Origin: an uncultured Bacteroidia bacterium
Lineage (GTDB): Bacteria; Bacteroidota; Bacteroidia; Bacteroidales; UBA932
Assembly: GCA_902767355.1 (NCBI GenBank)
Contig: CACXHG010000223.1
Coordinates: 1 to 10,428, forward strand
Direction: 5' to 3'
Length of the DNA stretch: 10,428 bases
Shown here: positions 1-6,691 of the stretch, in pieces
Layout: each line of letters starts with the position of its first letter
Position numbering within the stretch: position 1 is the stretch's first letter
Notes under the pieces: generated by a model
What the model was told of the DNA's origin: nothing
Seen by the model: the letters and a program-made list of their open reading frames with translations, nothing else
The model's database searches: none
Program-made: the position numbers and the translations under genes

Positions 1-1662
1 GCCGTCCTCTTCCACTACCTTGAAACCGGGCTTGAGGGAGTCCAGCTTGGGGTTGTAGGGATACCGCTGCTCTACCTTCTCGCTCAGGCGGTCCGGCACC
101 ATCTTGCTCAGGCGGTTGGACTCGTCTATGCTCAGCTGGCTGATGCGGGCCACGTTCTTGATGGCGCCCTTTGCCGCCATTGTGCCAAAGGTGATTACGC
201 GCGAAACGTGGGTTACGCCGTAGGCCTTCTCTACATATTCGTGGGCGTAGTCCAGATTCTCGAAGTCCACGTCGATATCCGGCATGGAGATACGGTCCGG
301 ATTGAGGAAACGCTCGAACAGCAGGTCGTACTTGAGAGGGTCCACATTGGTGATGCCCAGACAGTAGGCCACCACGCTGCCGGCGGCCGAACCGCGGCCC
401 GGACCCACAAAGTCTCCGGCGGCGCGGCAGGCGGCGATATAATCCTGAACTATAAGGAAATAGTCGGGGAAGCCCATCCTGGCGATGGTCTTGAGCTCGA
501 AGTCTATGCGGGTGGCTTGCGCCTCTGTGAGCTCCTTGCCGTAGCGCCGTGCGGCGCCCTGGTAAGTCAAGTGGCAGAGATAGGCCACCGAATGGCAGAA
601 GTCGTCGCCCCGGTACTCGCGCGAGAGCTCCTTGCCCTGCTTGTCCTTCTTGATTTCCCACTTGCCCTCTTCGATCACGCCCTTGTATTTTTCCATCTGG
701 GCGTCGATGTCGGCCATAAACTCCGGATCGATGTGGAACTTGGGAAGGATGTGCCCGCGGTCTATCTTGTACTGCTCCACCTTGCCGGCAATCTCCAGTG
801 TGGCGGCCAGCGCCTCCGGATGGTCGGGGAACAGGGCCGCCATCTCGTCTTCGCTCTTGATGTATTCCTGCTGGGTGTAGTGCAGGCGCTTGGAGTCGGT
901 GACATTGGCGTTGGTGGTCAGGCAGATGAGACGGTCGTGCACGGGCCCGTCTTCCTTGCGTATAAAGTGGGCGTCGTTGGTGGCCACCGTCTTGACGCCG
1001 TGCTTGGCAGCCAGCTCAAAAATCTTTTCGTTGACCTTGCTCTGGCCCTCATAGACCTCCATCACCTTCCGGTAAGCTTCCGGGTCGAGGCCGGTGACCT
1101 CGCTGCGGTGGAGCATCACCTCCAGGTAGTAATCCTCTCCGAAGACCCTCTTGTGCCACTGGATGGCTTCTTCTGCCGCGGCGACATTGTCGTAGAGCAG
1201 GTTCTGGGCCACTTCGCCCGCCAGGCAGGCCGAGCAGCAGATGAGGTTTTCGTGATATTTCTCTATTATCTCGTGGGTGACGCGCGGCCGGTAGTACTTG
1301 CCCTCCAGATGGCCTATGGAGACTATCTTCATCAGGTTCTTATAGCCTTCATAGTTCTTGGCCAGCAGTATCAAGTGGTAGTAGCTCTTGTGCTCCGGGT
1401 CTTTGAGGCGGTGGTCGTAGTGGCGGGTGACATACACCTCGCAGCCGATAATCGGTTTGACTATCAGATTTTTGTTTTCGTCCAGATTCTTCTTGTCGTA
1501 GGCGTACTTGAAAAACTCCTTCACGCCGTACATATTGCCATGGTCGGTGATGGCGATGGCGGGCATGCCCAACTGGCGCGCACGCTCGAAAAGCCCCTTG
1601 ATGGAACTCAGGCCGTCGAGGATGGAATACTGCGTGTGGACGTGAAGATGGACGAAGGACAT
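1..1662 (-). CDS. dnaE: DNA polymerase III alpha subunit, N-terminal 554 residues (cut by left window edge)
   Basis: This is the catalytic subunit of the replicative DNA polymerase (C-family), which extends DNA at the replication fork. The N-terminus carries the PHP domain: HLHVHTQYSILDG at residues 5-17 and TDHGN at 39-43 are its characteristic metal-site-like motifs. Further in, GPGRGSAAGS (near residue 420) and PDIDVDF (D462, D464, D466) are the polymerase core; the first two aspartates of the latter correspond to the catalytic pair of E. coli DnaE. The frame is open to base 1, so the rest of the palm, the fingers, HhH, OB and tau-binding regions lie outside the window. The start ATG at 1662-1660 is where the family normally begins, immediately before the PHP motif. 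The gene sits 3 bases after the gpmI stop (TAAGCAATG) in the same frame, so it is probably co-transcribed with gpmI; no separate promoter box is visible. Identification is very secure. Confidence 0.97.
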   Translation of the reverse strand, partial: MSFVHLHVHTQYSILDGLSSIKGLFERARQLGMPAIAITDHGNMYGVKEFFKYAYDKKNLDENKNLIVKPIIGCEVYVTRHYDHRLKDPEHKSYYHLILLAKNYEGYKNLMKIVSIGHLEGKYYRPRVTHEIIEKYHENLICCSACLAGEVAQNLLYDNVAAAEEAIQWHKRVFGEDYYLEVMLHRSEVTGLDPEAYRKVMEVYEGQSKVNEKIFELAAKHGVKTVATNDAHFIRKEDGPVHDRLICLTTNANVTDSKRLHYTQQEYIKSEDEMAALFPDHPEALAATLEIAGKVEQYKIDRGHILPKFHIDPEFMADIDAQMEKYKGVIEEGKWEIKKDKQGKELSREYRGDDFCHSVAYLCHLTYQGAARRYGKELTEAQATRIDFELKTIARMGFPDYFLIVQDYIAACRAAGDFVGPGRGSAAGSVVAYCLGITNVDPLKYDLLFERFLNPDRISMPDIDVDFENLDYAHEYVEKAYGVTHVSRVITFGTMAAKGAIKNVARISQLSIDESNRLSKMVPDRLSEKVEQRYPYNPKLDSLKPGFKVVEEDG

Positions 1663-1665
1663 TGC

Positions 1666-3189
1666 TTAGAAGCTAATCAGGGATTCTCCGGTCATTTCTG
1701 CGGGCTGGGGAATGCCCATCAGGGTCAGCATCGTGGGCGCGATATCGGCCAGGCGGCCGTCGCGCACGCTCTTGACGTCGTCGTCCACCACCACGAACTG
1801 CACCTTGTTCAGCGAGTGGGCGGTGTTGGGCGTGCCGTCGTCGTTCACTGCGTGGTCGGCGTTGCCGTGGTCGGCGGTAATCAGCACGCTGTAGCCGTGC
1901 TCGCGGGCCACTTCCACAACCTGGCCGGTAAGCTCATCTATAGTCTTGACAGCCTTGCAGATGGCATCATATACTCCGGTGTGGCCCACCATGTCGCCGT
2001 TGGCGAAGTTGAGGATGACCATGTCGTGCTTCTCGGTCTTCAGGTCGGCCATCAGGGCCTCGGCCACCTCGGGGGCGCTCATCTCGGGCTGCAGGTCGTA
2101 GGTTGCAACCTTGGGGGAATTTATCAGGATGCGGTCCTCGTTTTCGAACGGAGCCTCGCGGCCGCCGTTGAAGAAGAAGGTCACGTGGGCGTATTTTTCG
2201 GTTTCGGCAATGCGCAGCTGGGTGCGCCCGGCAGCGGCAACCACTTCTCCGAGAGTCTTTTGCACATTCTCCTTGTCGAAGAGTATGTGCAGCCCGGTGA
2301 ACTTGTCGTCGTAGGGGGTCAGGCAGCAGTAGTAGAGGGGAATGGTGTGCATCCCGGCCTCGGGCATATCCTGCTGGGTGAGCACGTTGGTGATTTCGCG
2401 GGCGCGGTCGTTGCGGAAATTGAAGAAAACCACAGCGTCGCCCTCTTTGATGGTGGCCACGGGATTGCCGTCGGCGCCGACCACGCAGATGGGTTTGATG
2501 AATTCGTCGGTGACACCCTCGTCGTAAGAAGCCTGGATGGCATCCACTGCGCTGGTGACTTTCTTGCCGGTGCCGTTCACTATCAGGTCATAGCCTTCCT
2601 TGACGCGTTCCCAGCGTTTGTCGCGGTCCATGGTGTAGTAGCGGCCGATCACGCTGGCCACCTTGCCTGTGGTTTCGGCCATCTTGGCCTCCAGCTCCTG
2701 GACGAAGCCCTTGCCGCTGCGGGGGTCGCAGTCGCGGCCGTCCATGAGGCAGTGCACGAACACGTCCTTCAGGCCTTCCTGCTTTGCAACAGCCAGGAAT
2801 TCATAGAGATGGTTCAGCGACGAGTGCACGCCGCCGTGGCTGGTCAGACCCATGAAGTGCAGGGCCTTGCCGCTGCGCTTGACATATTCGTAGGCAGCGG
2901 CTATCTCTTTGTTTTCCAGCAGCCTGTGCTCGCGGCAGGCCATGTTTATCTTGACCAGGTCCTGATAGACTATGCGGCCGCCGCCTATGTTCAGGTGGCC
3001 CACCTCGCTGTTGCCCATCTGGCCGTCGGGCAGGCCGACGTCTTCGCCGCAGGCGCTCAGGTGCGAGAAAGGATATTTTGCCCTCAGGGCGTCGATGTGC
3101 GGCTGCCCCTGGGTGTATATTGCGTTGCTGTGGTCCTTTTTTCCTTCGCCCCAGCCATCCAGAATCATTAATAATACCTTCTTGTCCAT
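1666..3189 (-). CDS. gpmI: 2,3-bisphosphoglycerate-independent phosphoglycerate mutase
   Basis: It interconverts 3-phosphoglycerate and 2-phosphoglycerate in glycolysis and gluconeogenesis in the cytosol, using a phosphoserine intermediate and two metal ions (family knowledge). The 507-residue protein has the expected length. Visible motifs are the N-terminal metal-binding LDGWG (residues 10-14), the nucleophile region QMGNSEVGHLNIG with Ser61, DGRDCDP in the transferase domain, FFNFRNDRAREIT, and the C-terminal alkaline-phosphatase-fold motifs NFANGDMVGHTG and ITADHGNAD, whose Asp/His residues bind metal. The frame stays open upstream to 3363, but the ATG at 3189-3187 is chosen because the family begins with a short lysine-rich stretch directly before VLLMILDGWG, and because the upstream part overlaps rnr and a promoter. 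A divergent promoter (3252-3259) lies upstream, and dnaE follows after 3 bases, so it is likely first gene of a gpmI-dnaE operon. A translation start slightly further upstream cannot be excluded. Confidence 0.97.
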   Translation of the reverse strand: MDKKVLLMILDGWGEGKKDHSNAIYTQGQPHIDALRAKYPFSHLSACGEDVGLPDGQMGNSEVGHLNIGGGRIVYQDLVKINMACREHRLLENKEIAAAYEYVKRSGKALHFMGLTSHGGVHSSLNHLYEFLAVAKQEGLKDVFVHCLMDGRDCDPRSGKGFVQELEAKMAETTGKVASVIGRYYTMDRDKRWERVKEGYDLIVNGTGKKVTSAVDAIQASYDEGVTDEFIKPICVVGADGNPVATIKEGDAVVFFNFRNDRAREITNVLTQQDMPEAGMHTIPLYYCCLTPYDDKFTGLHILFDKENVQKTLGEVVAAAGRTQLRIAETEKYAHVTFFFNGGREAPFENEDRILINSPKVATYDLQPEMSAPEVAEALMADLKTEKHDMVILNFANGDMVGHTGVYDAICKAVKTIDELTGQVVEVAREHGYSVLITADHGNADHAVNDDGTPNTAHSLNKVQFVVVDDDVKSVRDGRLADIAPTMLTLMGIPQPAEMTGESLISF

Positions 3190-3211
3190 ATTGTTGAATT
3201 TACTAAATTTG
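3181..3211 (+). promoter_or_regulatory. Candidate rnr promoter (CTTG / TAAATTTG)
   Basis: TAAATTTG at 3204-3211 matches the Bacteroidales -7 consensus, and CTTG at 3181-3184, 19 bases upstream, is a three-of-four match to the -33 TTTG. Transcription is expected to begin near 3215-3217, about 52-54 bases before the rnr ATG. The -33 element falls inside the first codons of gpmI, and the whole promoter lies in the 5' part of the divergent gpmI transcript, so the two transcription units overlap at their 5' ends. Confidence 0.55.
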
Positions 3212-3216
3212 CATTC

Positions 3217-3248
3217 GATGCGGCCATGTTTGAGCTTAGGGCCGCATC
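3217..3248. repeat. Perfect 9-bp inverted repeat between divergent gpmI and rnr promoters
   Basis: GATGCGGCC (3217-3225) and GGCCGCATC (3240-3248) are perfectly complementary around a 14-base spacer. Because the rnr start site is predicted near 3215-3217 and the gpmI start site near 3246-3248, either transcript would begin with this stem-loop at its very 5' end. It could act as a 5' stabilising hairpin on both mRNAs, a binding site for a dimeric regulator shared by both genes, or simply a processing target. The sequence symmetry is directly visible; function is inference. Confidence 0.6.
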
Positions 3249-3251
3249 CCA

Positions 3252-3259
3252 CAAAGGTA
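3252..3259 (-). promoter_or_regulatory. Candidate gpmI(-dnaE) promoter, -7 box
   Basis: Read on the minus strand this is TACCTTTG, a full match to the Bacteroidales -7 consensus TAnnTTTG. Transcription would start about 4-6 bases further, near 3246-3248, leaving a leader of roughly 55-60 bases before the gpmI ATG. The -33 region is weak: no TTTG lies at the usual 19-21 base distance (the nearest, complementary to 3286-3289, is 26 bases away). The box sits inside the 5' leader of the divergent rnr gene. Confidence 0.5.
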
Positions 3260-3268
3260 CTCCAAAAT

Positions 3269-5326
3269 ATGAAGAAAAAGAACAGCAAAAAGCAAGTTCC
3301 CCCAAAGAAAAATACAAAGGGCAGAGGGCCAGTCCGTTTTAGCACCAAAGAGCGCCGCAGCAAGAGTGTAGTGGAAGAAGAGGGCGTTGTGAGCCTGACC
3401 CGCGACGGCGTCGGCTTCGTGGCGGTGGAGGGTCAGGAAGATGATATTTTCGTAAGGCCCAATCACTTGCGCGGGGCGCTGAACGGCGACCGGGTGAGGG
3501 TGGCAGTGAGCAAGAAAAAATCCGGCGCCCGCCGCGAAGGCGAGGTGGTGCGTATCATAGAGCGCTCGCCCAAGCCGCACATAGGAGTGCTGGCGGTGCG
3601 CGGCCGGCAGGTCTGGGCCATAGTTGAGAGCCCCCGCATGCCCTATGACATCCGCATACCGCTGGAAGACGGTCAGGAACTTCCCACTATCGGCGGCATA
3701 AAGGCCGAAAACGGCACCAAGGTGGCCGTGCTGGTGGTGGACTGGCCGCGCAAGAGCGCCGAGCCGCTGGGCAAGATCGTGGATGTGCTGGGCGCCCCCG
3801 GCGAAAACAACACCGAGATGCACGCCATCCTGGCCGAATACGGCCTGCCGTACCGCTTCGAGCCCGAGGTGGAGAACGCCGCTGACAAGATTTCTGAGAA
3901 AATCACCAAGGCCGAGATAGCCCGCCGCCGGGATTACCGCAAGATAACGACCTTTACCATAGACCCTTCCGACGCCAAGGACTTCGACGACGCGCTGTCG
4001 TTCATGCGCTTGGACAACGGCCACTACGAGGTGGGCGTGCACATAGCCGACGTTTCGCACTATGTCAAGCCCGGCGACATCGTAGACAAGGAGGCGTATG
4101 CGCGCGCCACCAGCGTCTATCTGGTGGACCGCACCATCCCCATGCTGCCCGAGAAGCTGTCCAACAAGCTCTGCAGCCTCCGGCCCGGCGAGGACAAGCT
4201 CTGCTTCTCCGCCGTGTTCGAGATGGACGACAAGGCGAATGTGGTGGAGAGCTGGTTCGGCCGCACCATCATCAACTCCGACTACCGCTTCGACTACGCT
4301 CAGGCGCAGCAGATCATAGAGACCGGCGAAGGCCCGCTGAGCGAAGAGATAAAGATTCTCTGGAGCCTGGCCTCCATACTGCGCAAGAAGCGTTTCGACA
4401 AAGGCGCCATCAACTTCGAGCGCCCGGAAATGAAGGTAGAGATAGACGAGGCCGGCCACCCCGTGAACGTCTATCAGAAAATCAGCAAGGAGAGCAACTT
4501 CCTCATAGAGGAGTTCATGCTGCTGGCCAACCGCAGCGTGGCCGAGTTCGTGGCCAAGAAGTGCGGCTACAAGGACCCCACCTTCGTCTATCGTATCCAC
4601 GAGGCGCCCAACGCCGAGAAGCTGGGCAATCTGCGCAGTTTCGCCGGCAATTTCGGCTTCAAGATGGGTTCTACAGAGACTGTCAAGATGGCCACCAAGA
4701 GCCTCAACACCCTGCTCAAGGATGTCAAGGGTTCCGCGGCCGAGAATGCCATAGAGATGCTGGCCCTTAGGGCAATGGCCCGCGCCTGCTATTCCACCGA
4801 CAATGTGGGTCACTACGGCCTGGCCTTCCCCTTCTACACCCACTTCACCTCGCCCATACGCCGCTATCCCGACATGATGGTGCACCGCCTGCTGACCCAG
4901 TATCTGGAGGCCTTCTATGCCGGCAAGAAACTGGACAAGATGCCCGAAAAGGGCCTCTATCAGACCTGGTGCGACTGGTCCTCGGCCCGCGAGCAGATTG
5001 CCGCCGACGCCGAGCGTGCCAGCATCAAATACAAGCTCACCGAGTTCATGCAGGACAAGATAGGGCAGGAGTTCGACGGCACGGTCAGCGGCCTGACCGA
5101 GTGGGGCATGTATGTAGAGATAGAGCCCACCAAGGTAGAGGGCATGGTGGCGCTGCGCAGCATCAGCGAGGATTATTTCACCTTCGACGAAGAGAAATAC
5201 CGCATCACCGGCAAGACCACGGGGCGCGTCTTCACCCTGGGCGACAAGGTGCGCGTGCGCGTGCTGCGCGCCTCGATGGAGCAGAAGCAAATAGACTACG
5301 AACTGATTTTGAACGACATAGCCTAG
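3269..5326 (+). CDS. rnr: Ribonuclease R (RNase II/R family 3'-5' exoribonuclease)
   Basis: RNase R degrades structured RNA processively from the 3' end, acting in mRNA turnover and rRNA/tRNA quality control. The 685-residue protein has a very basic N-terminal tail (residues 1-32, many Lys/Arg), cold-shock/OB domains (about 36-200, beginning EGVVSLTRDGVGFVAVE), the RNB catalytic domain (about 220-545) and a C-terminal S1 domain (about 600-682, EFDGTVSGLTEWGMYVEI). The catalytic magnesium motif TIDPSDAKDFDDA at 230-242 supplies D232, D238, D240 and D241; the second RNB signature HFTSPIRRYPDMMVHR is at 525-540. The ATG at 3269 begins the lysine-rich tail typical of the family. An in-frame ATG at 3218 would add 17 residues but would fall at the predicted transcription start, so it is less likely. 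The gene stands alone, divergent from gpmI and convergent with recO, sharing bases with the recO stop. Length and domains are normal. Confidence 0.96.
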   Translation: MKKKNSKKQVPPKKNTKGRGPVRFSTKERRSKSVVEEEGVVSLTRDGVGFVAVEGQEDDIFVRPNHLRGALNGDRVRVAVSKKKSGARREGEVVRIIERSPKPHIGVLAVRGRQVWAIVESPRMPYDIRIPLEDGQELPTIGGIKAENGTKVAVLVVDWPRKSAEPLGKIVDVLGAPGENNTEMHAILAEYGLPYRFEPEVENAADKISEKITKAEIARRRDYRKITTFTIDPSDAKDFDDALSFMRLDNGHYEVGVHIADVSHYVKPGDIVDKEAYARATSVYLVDRTIPMLPEKLSNKLCSLRPGEDKLCFSAVFEMDDKANVVESWFGRTIINSDYRFDYAQAQQIIETGEGPLSEEIKILWSLASILRKKRFDKGAINFERPEMKVEIDEAGHPVNVYQKISKESNFLIEEFMLLANRSVAEFVAKKCGYKDPTFVYRIHEAPNAEKLGNLRSFAGNFGFKMGSTETVKMATKSLNTLLKDVKGSAAENAIEMLALRAMARACYSTDNVGHYGLAFPFYTHFTSPIRRYPDMMVHRLLTQYLEAFYAGKKLDKMPEKGLYQTWCDWSSAREQIAADAERASIKYKLTEFMQDKIGQEFDGTVSGLTEWGMYVEIEPTKVEGMVALRSISEDYFTFDEEKYRITGKTTGRVFTLGDKVRVRVLRASMEQKQIDYELILNDIA

Positions 5327-6042
5327 CTGAAGAGCCCGTGCAGCACCTTCAGTGAGCGGATGTTGAGGTTTTGCGAAAGATGGTAGGACAGGTATTCTAC
5401 CATCTTTTGTGCAAATGCACCCCGCAACTGGCGGGACATTTTAAGCTGCATGGCCTCGCCGCGCTCCAGGCTCAGCAGGCGGTGCAGCAGCAGGGATTCT
5501 TCCGGGCTGAATGTCTCGGCCAGGGTGTCGATGCCGGTGAATTCTGCGCTGTAGGGTACAAACAGGGGGCTTTCGGGCGCATAGTTGTCTTTGGGTTGGA
5601 AGCCCAGTTCCCGGCAGAAATCCACCAGGAAGCACAGGTGGAAGTTTGCTATGCTGCCGGATGTCCCCTCTAGGCTCAGGATCTGCTGCTCCAGAAAGGC
5701 GAACATCTGCGGATCCATAGCCCCGTCCAGCAGGCATCGGTATAGCAATTCGCTTATAAACAGGGCAATGGCGCTCTTGTATGGGTCGGTGCGCAGATTG
5801 GCCAGGCTGTAGGGGTTCTCCGCCTCGCGTATGTATTCCAGCGAACCGAAGCCGCTGGCGGCGCTGATATCCAGTATGCTCAGCGGGTGATACTGCCCCT
5901 GAGGGCCGCGTCCCTTGCCGGTGCCGCGCAGGAAGAAGCCGGTGCGGCCGCGCTCGGCATCGAGCGCCTGCACCACCTGAGAGCGGTCGCCGTATTTGGT
6001 CAGGTGCAGCACTATTATGCGGGATTCGCGTTCGGCGGGCAT
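5323..6042 (-). CDS. recO: DNA repair protein RecO
   Basis: RecO mediates RecA loading onto SSB-coated single-stranded DNA in the RecFOR recombination-repair pathway. The 239-residue length is normal for Bacteroidales RecO. The N-terminal OB domain is recognisable from IIVLHLTKYGDRSQVVQALDAE at residues 9-30 followed by GRTGFFLRG. The all-helical C-terminal domain includes ALFISELLYRCL (92-104), ANFHLCFLVDFCRELGFQP (132-150) and the closing NIRSLKVLHGLF (227-238), each typical of the family. I see no CxxC zinc motif; many family members lack it. The ATG at 6042-6040 directly abuts the rdgB stop (TAGATG), indicating translational coupling in an rdgB-recO operon. Its TAG stop (5325-5323) overlaps the convergent rnr TAG within one CTAG. 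Identification is by family pattern rather than a catalytic motif, as RecO has none. Confidence 0.92.
   Translation of the reverse strand: MPAERESRIIVLHLTKYGDRSQVVQALDAERGRTGFFLRGTGKGRGPQGQYHPLSILDISAASGFGSLEYIREAENPYSLANLRTDPYKSAIALFISELLYRCLLDGAMDPQMFAFLEQQILSLEGTSGSIANFHLCFLVDFCRELGFQPKDNYAPESPLFVPYSAEFTGIDTLAETFSPEESLLLHRLLSLERGEAMQLKMSRQLRGAFAQKMVEYLSYHLSQNLNIRSLKVLHGLFS
5376..5408 (+). terminator. Candidate rnr terminator embedded in recO coding sequence
   Basis: AAAGATGGTAG (5376-5386) and CTACCATCTTT (5397-5407) form a perfect 11-bp inverted repeat with a 10-base loop. The right arm runs into TTTT (5405-5408), and the left arm is preceded by GCGAAA, so the shape is that of an intrinsic terminator for RNA made on the plus strand, 50 bases past the rnr stop. 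It lies wholly inside the 3' part of recO, where it encodes residues around MVEYLSYHL. The stem is only moderately GC-rich and the U-run is short, so termination efficiency is uncertain. Confidence 0.45.
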
Positions 6043-6633
6043 CTATTCCTGCTTCAGATATTCGATGAGTTTCTCCACTGCCCGGCCGCGGTGGCTGATG
6101 GCGTTTTTCTCTTCCAGGGTGAGCATGGCCATGGTCTTTTCCATACCCTTGGGGATGAACACCGGGTCGTAGCCGAAGCCCAACTCGCCCATGGGCTCCA
6201 GGGAGATGTTGCCCTCGCAGATGCCCTCGAAGGTGTGCAGCCGGCCGTCTTCTATGAGGGCGATCACGCAGCGGAAGCGGGCGGTGCGCTCTTCGAAAGG
6301 CACGCCCTGCAGCTCTTTGAGCAGCTTGACGACGTTCTGGGCCGGATTCTTGGGAAGGCCGGCGTAGCGGGCGCTGTAAACGCCGGGCGCGCCGCCCAGA
6401 AAGTCCACCTCCAGGCCTGTGTCGTCGGCAAAACAGGTCTTGCCGAACTTGTCCCACACGAACTGTGCCTTCTCGACCGCATTCTCCGGAATGGTCTCGT
6501 GCGTCTCCGGGATATCCTCTTCCCAGCCCAGTTCGGCCGGGGTTATGATGTGGTATGCCTGACCCAGTTTGTCGGCAATCTCCACCACCTTATTGTGGTT
6601 CGCCGTAGCGAAAACGATATTTGTCTGTTTCAT
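6043..6633 (-). CDS. rdgB: XTP/dITP diphosphatase (non-canonical purine NTP pyrophosphatase)
   Basis: It hydrolyses dITP, ITP and XTP to monophosphates plus pyrophosphate, cleaning the nucleotide pool of deaminated purines so they are not built into DNA. The 196-residue protein has all the Ham1/RdgB signatures: TANHNKVVEI (10-19) that binds the phosphates, PENAVEKA (49-56), FADDTGLEVDFLGGAPGVYSARYAG (68-92) with the catalytic acidic pair D70/D71, GFGYDPVFIPKG in the C-terminal half, and SHRGRAVEKL near the C-terminus. The ATG at 6633-6631 gives the canonical short N-terminus before IVFATAN. recO follows with no gap. A -7 promoter box ends only 7 bases before the ATG, so the mRNA could be leaderless or nearly so. 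Pairing with recO is functionally coherent, since unrepaired dITP incorporation leads to recombination-dependent repair. Confidence 0.96.
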   Translation of the reverse strand: MKQTNIVFATANHNKVVEIADKLGQAYHIITPAELGWEEDIPETHETIPENAVEKAQFVWDKFGKTCFADDTGLEVDFLGGAPGVYSARYAGLPKNPAQNVVKLLKELQGVPFEERTARFRCVIALIEDGRLHTFEGICEGNISLEPMGELGFGYDPVFIPKGMEKTMAMLTLEEKNAISHRGRAVEKLIEYLKQE

Positions 6634-6640
6634 AACAAGG

Positions 6641-6648
6641 CAAAGATA
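6641..6648 (-). promoter_or_regulatory. Candidate rdgB-recO promoter, -7 box
   Basis: On the minus strand this reads TATCTTTG, a full match to TAnnTTTG. Only 7 bases separate it from the rdgB ATG, predicting a leader of about 1-4 bases. A -33 match is poor at the normal distance. It forms an inverted repeat with the identical box of the divergent operon. Confidence 0.5.
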
Positions 6649-6660
6649 AGTAAATAAGAC

Positions 6661-6668
6661 TATCTTTG
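6661..6668 (+). promoter_or_regulatory. Candidate promoter of the polyprenyl synthase-U32 operon, -7 box
   Basis: TATCTTTG matches the Bacteroidales -7 consensus in full and lies 23 bases before the ATG at 6692, predicting a start site near 6673 and a leader of about 19 bases. No TTTG is present 19-21 bases upstream. Together with its mirror-image copy at 6641-6648 it makes a 9-bp inverted repeat, GCAAAGATA (6640-6648) and TATCTTTGC (6661-6669), separated by 12 bases. Confidence 0.5.
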
Positions 6669-6691
6669 CAGGACAAAACGACCAAAATACT

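Noticed and set aside
208..3171. A 987-codon open frame on the plus strand antisense to dnaE and gpmI
   Set aside because: It runs codon-for-codon opposite two certain genes that share one reading phase, and its product is a low-complexity mix rich in H, V, L, G and A with no family motif. Avoidance of TTA, CTA and TCA codons in GC-rich genes explains the lack of stops.
3236..5290. A 684-codon open frame on the minus strand antisense to rnr
   Set aside because: Same artefact: it mirrors the rnr codons and has no recognisable domain, while rnr has full catalytic motifs.
5441..6457. A 338-codon arginine/proline-rich minus-strand frame over recO and rdgB
   Set aside because: It is an out-of-phase reading of two recognised genes; the Arg/Pro/Ala-rich composition is typical of a shifted frame in GC-rich DNA.
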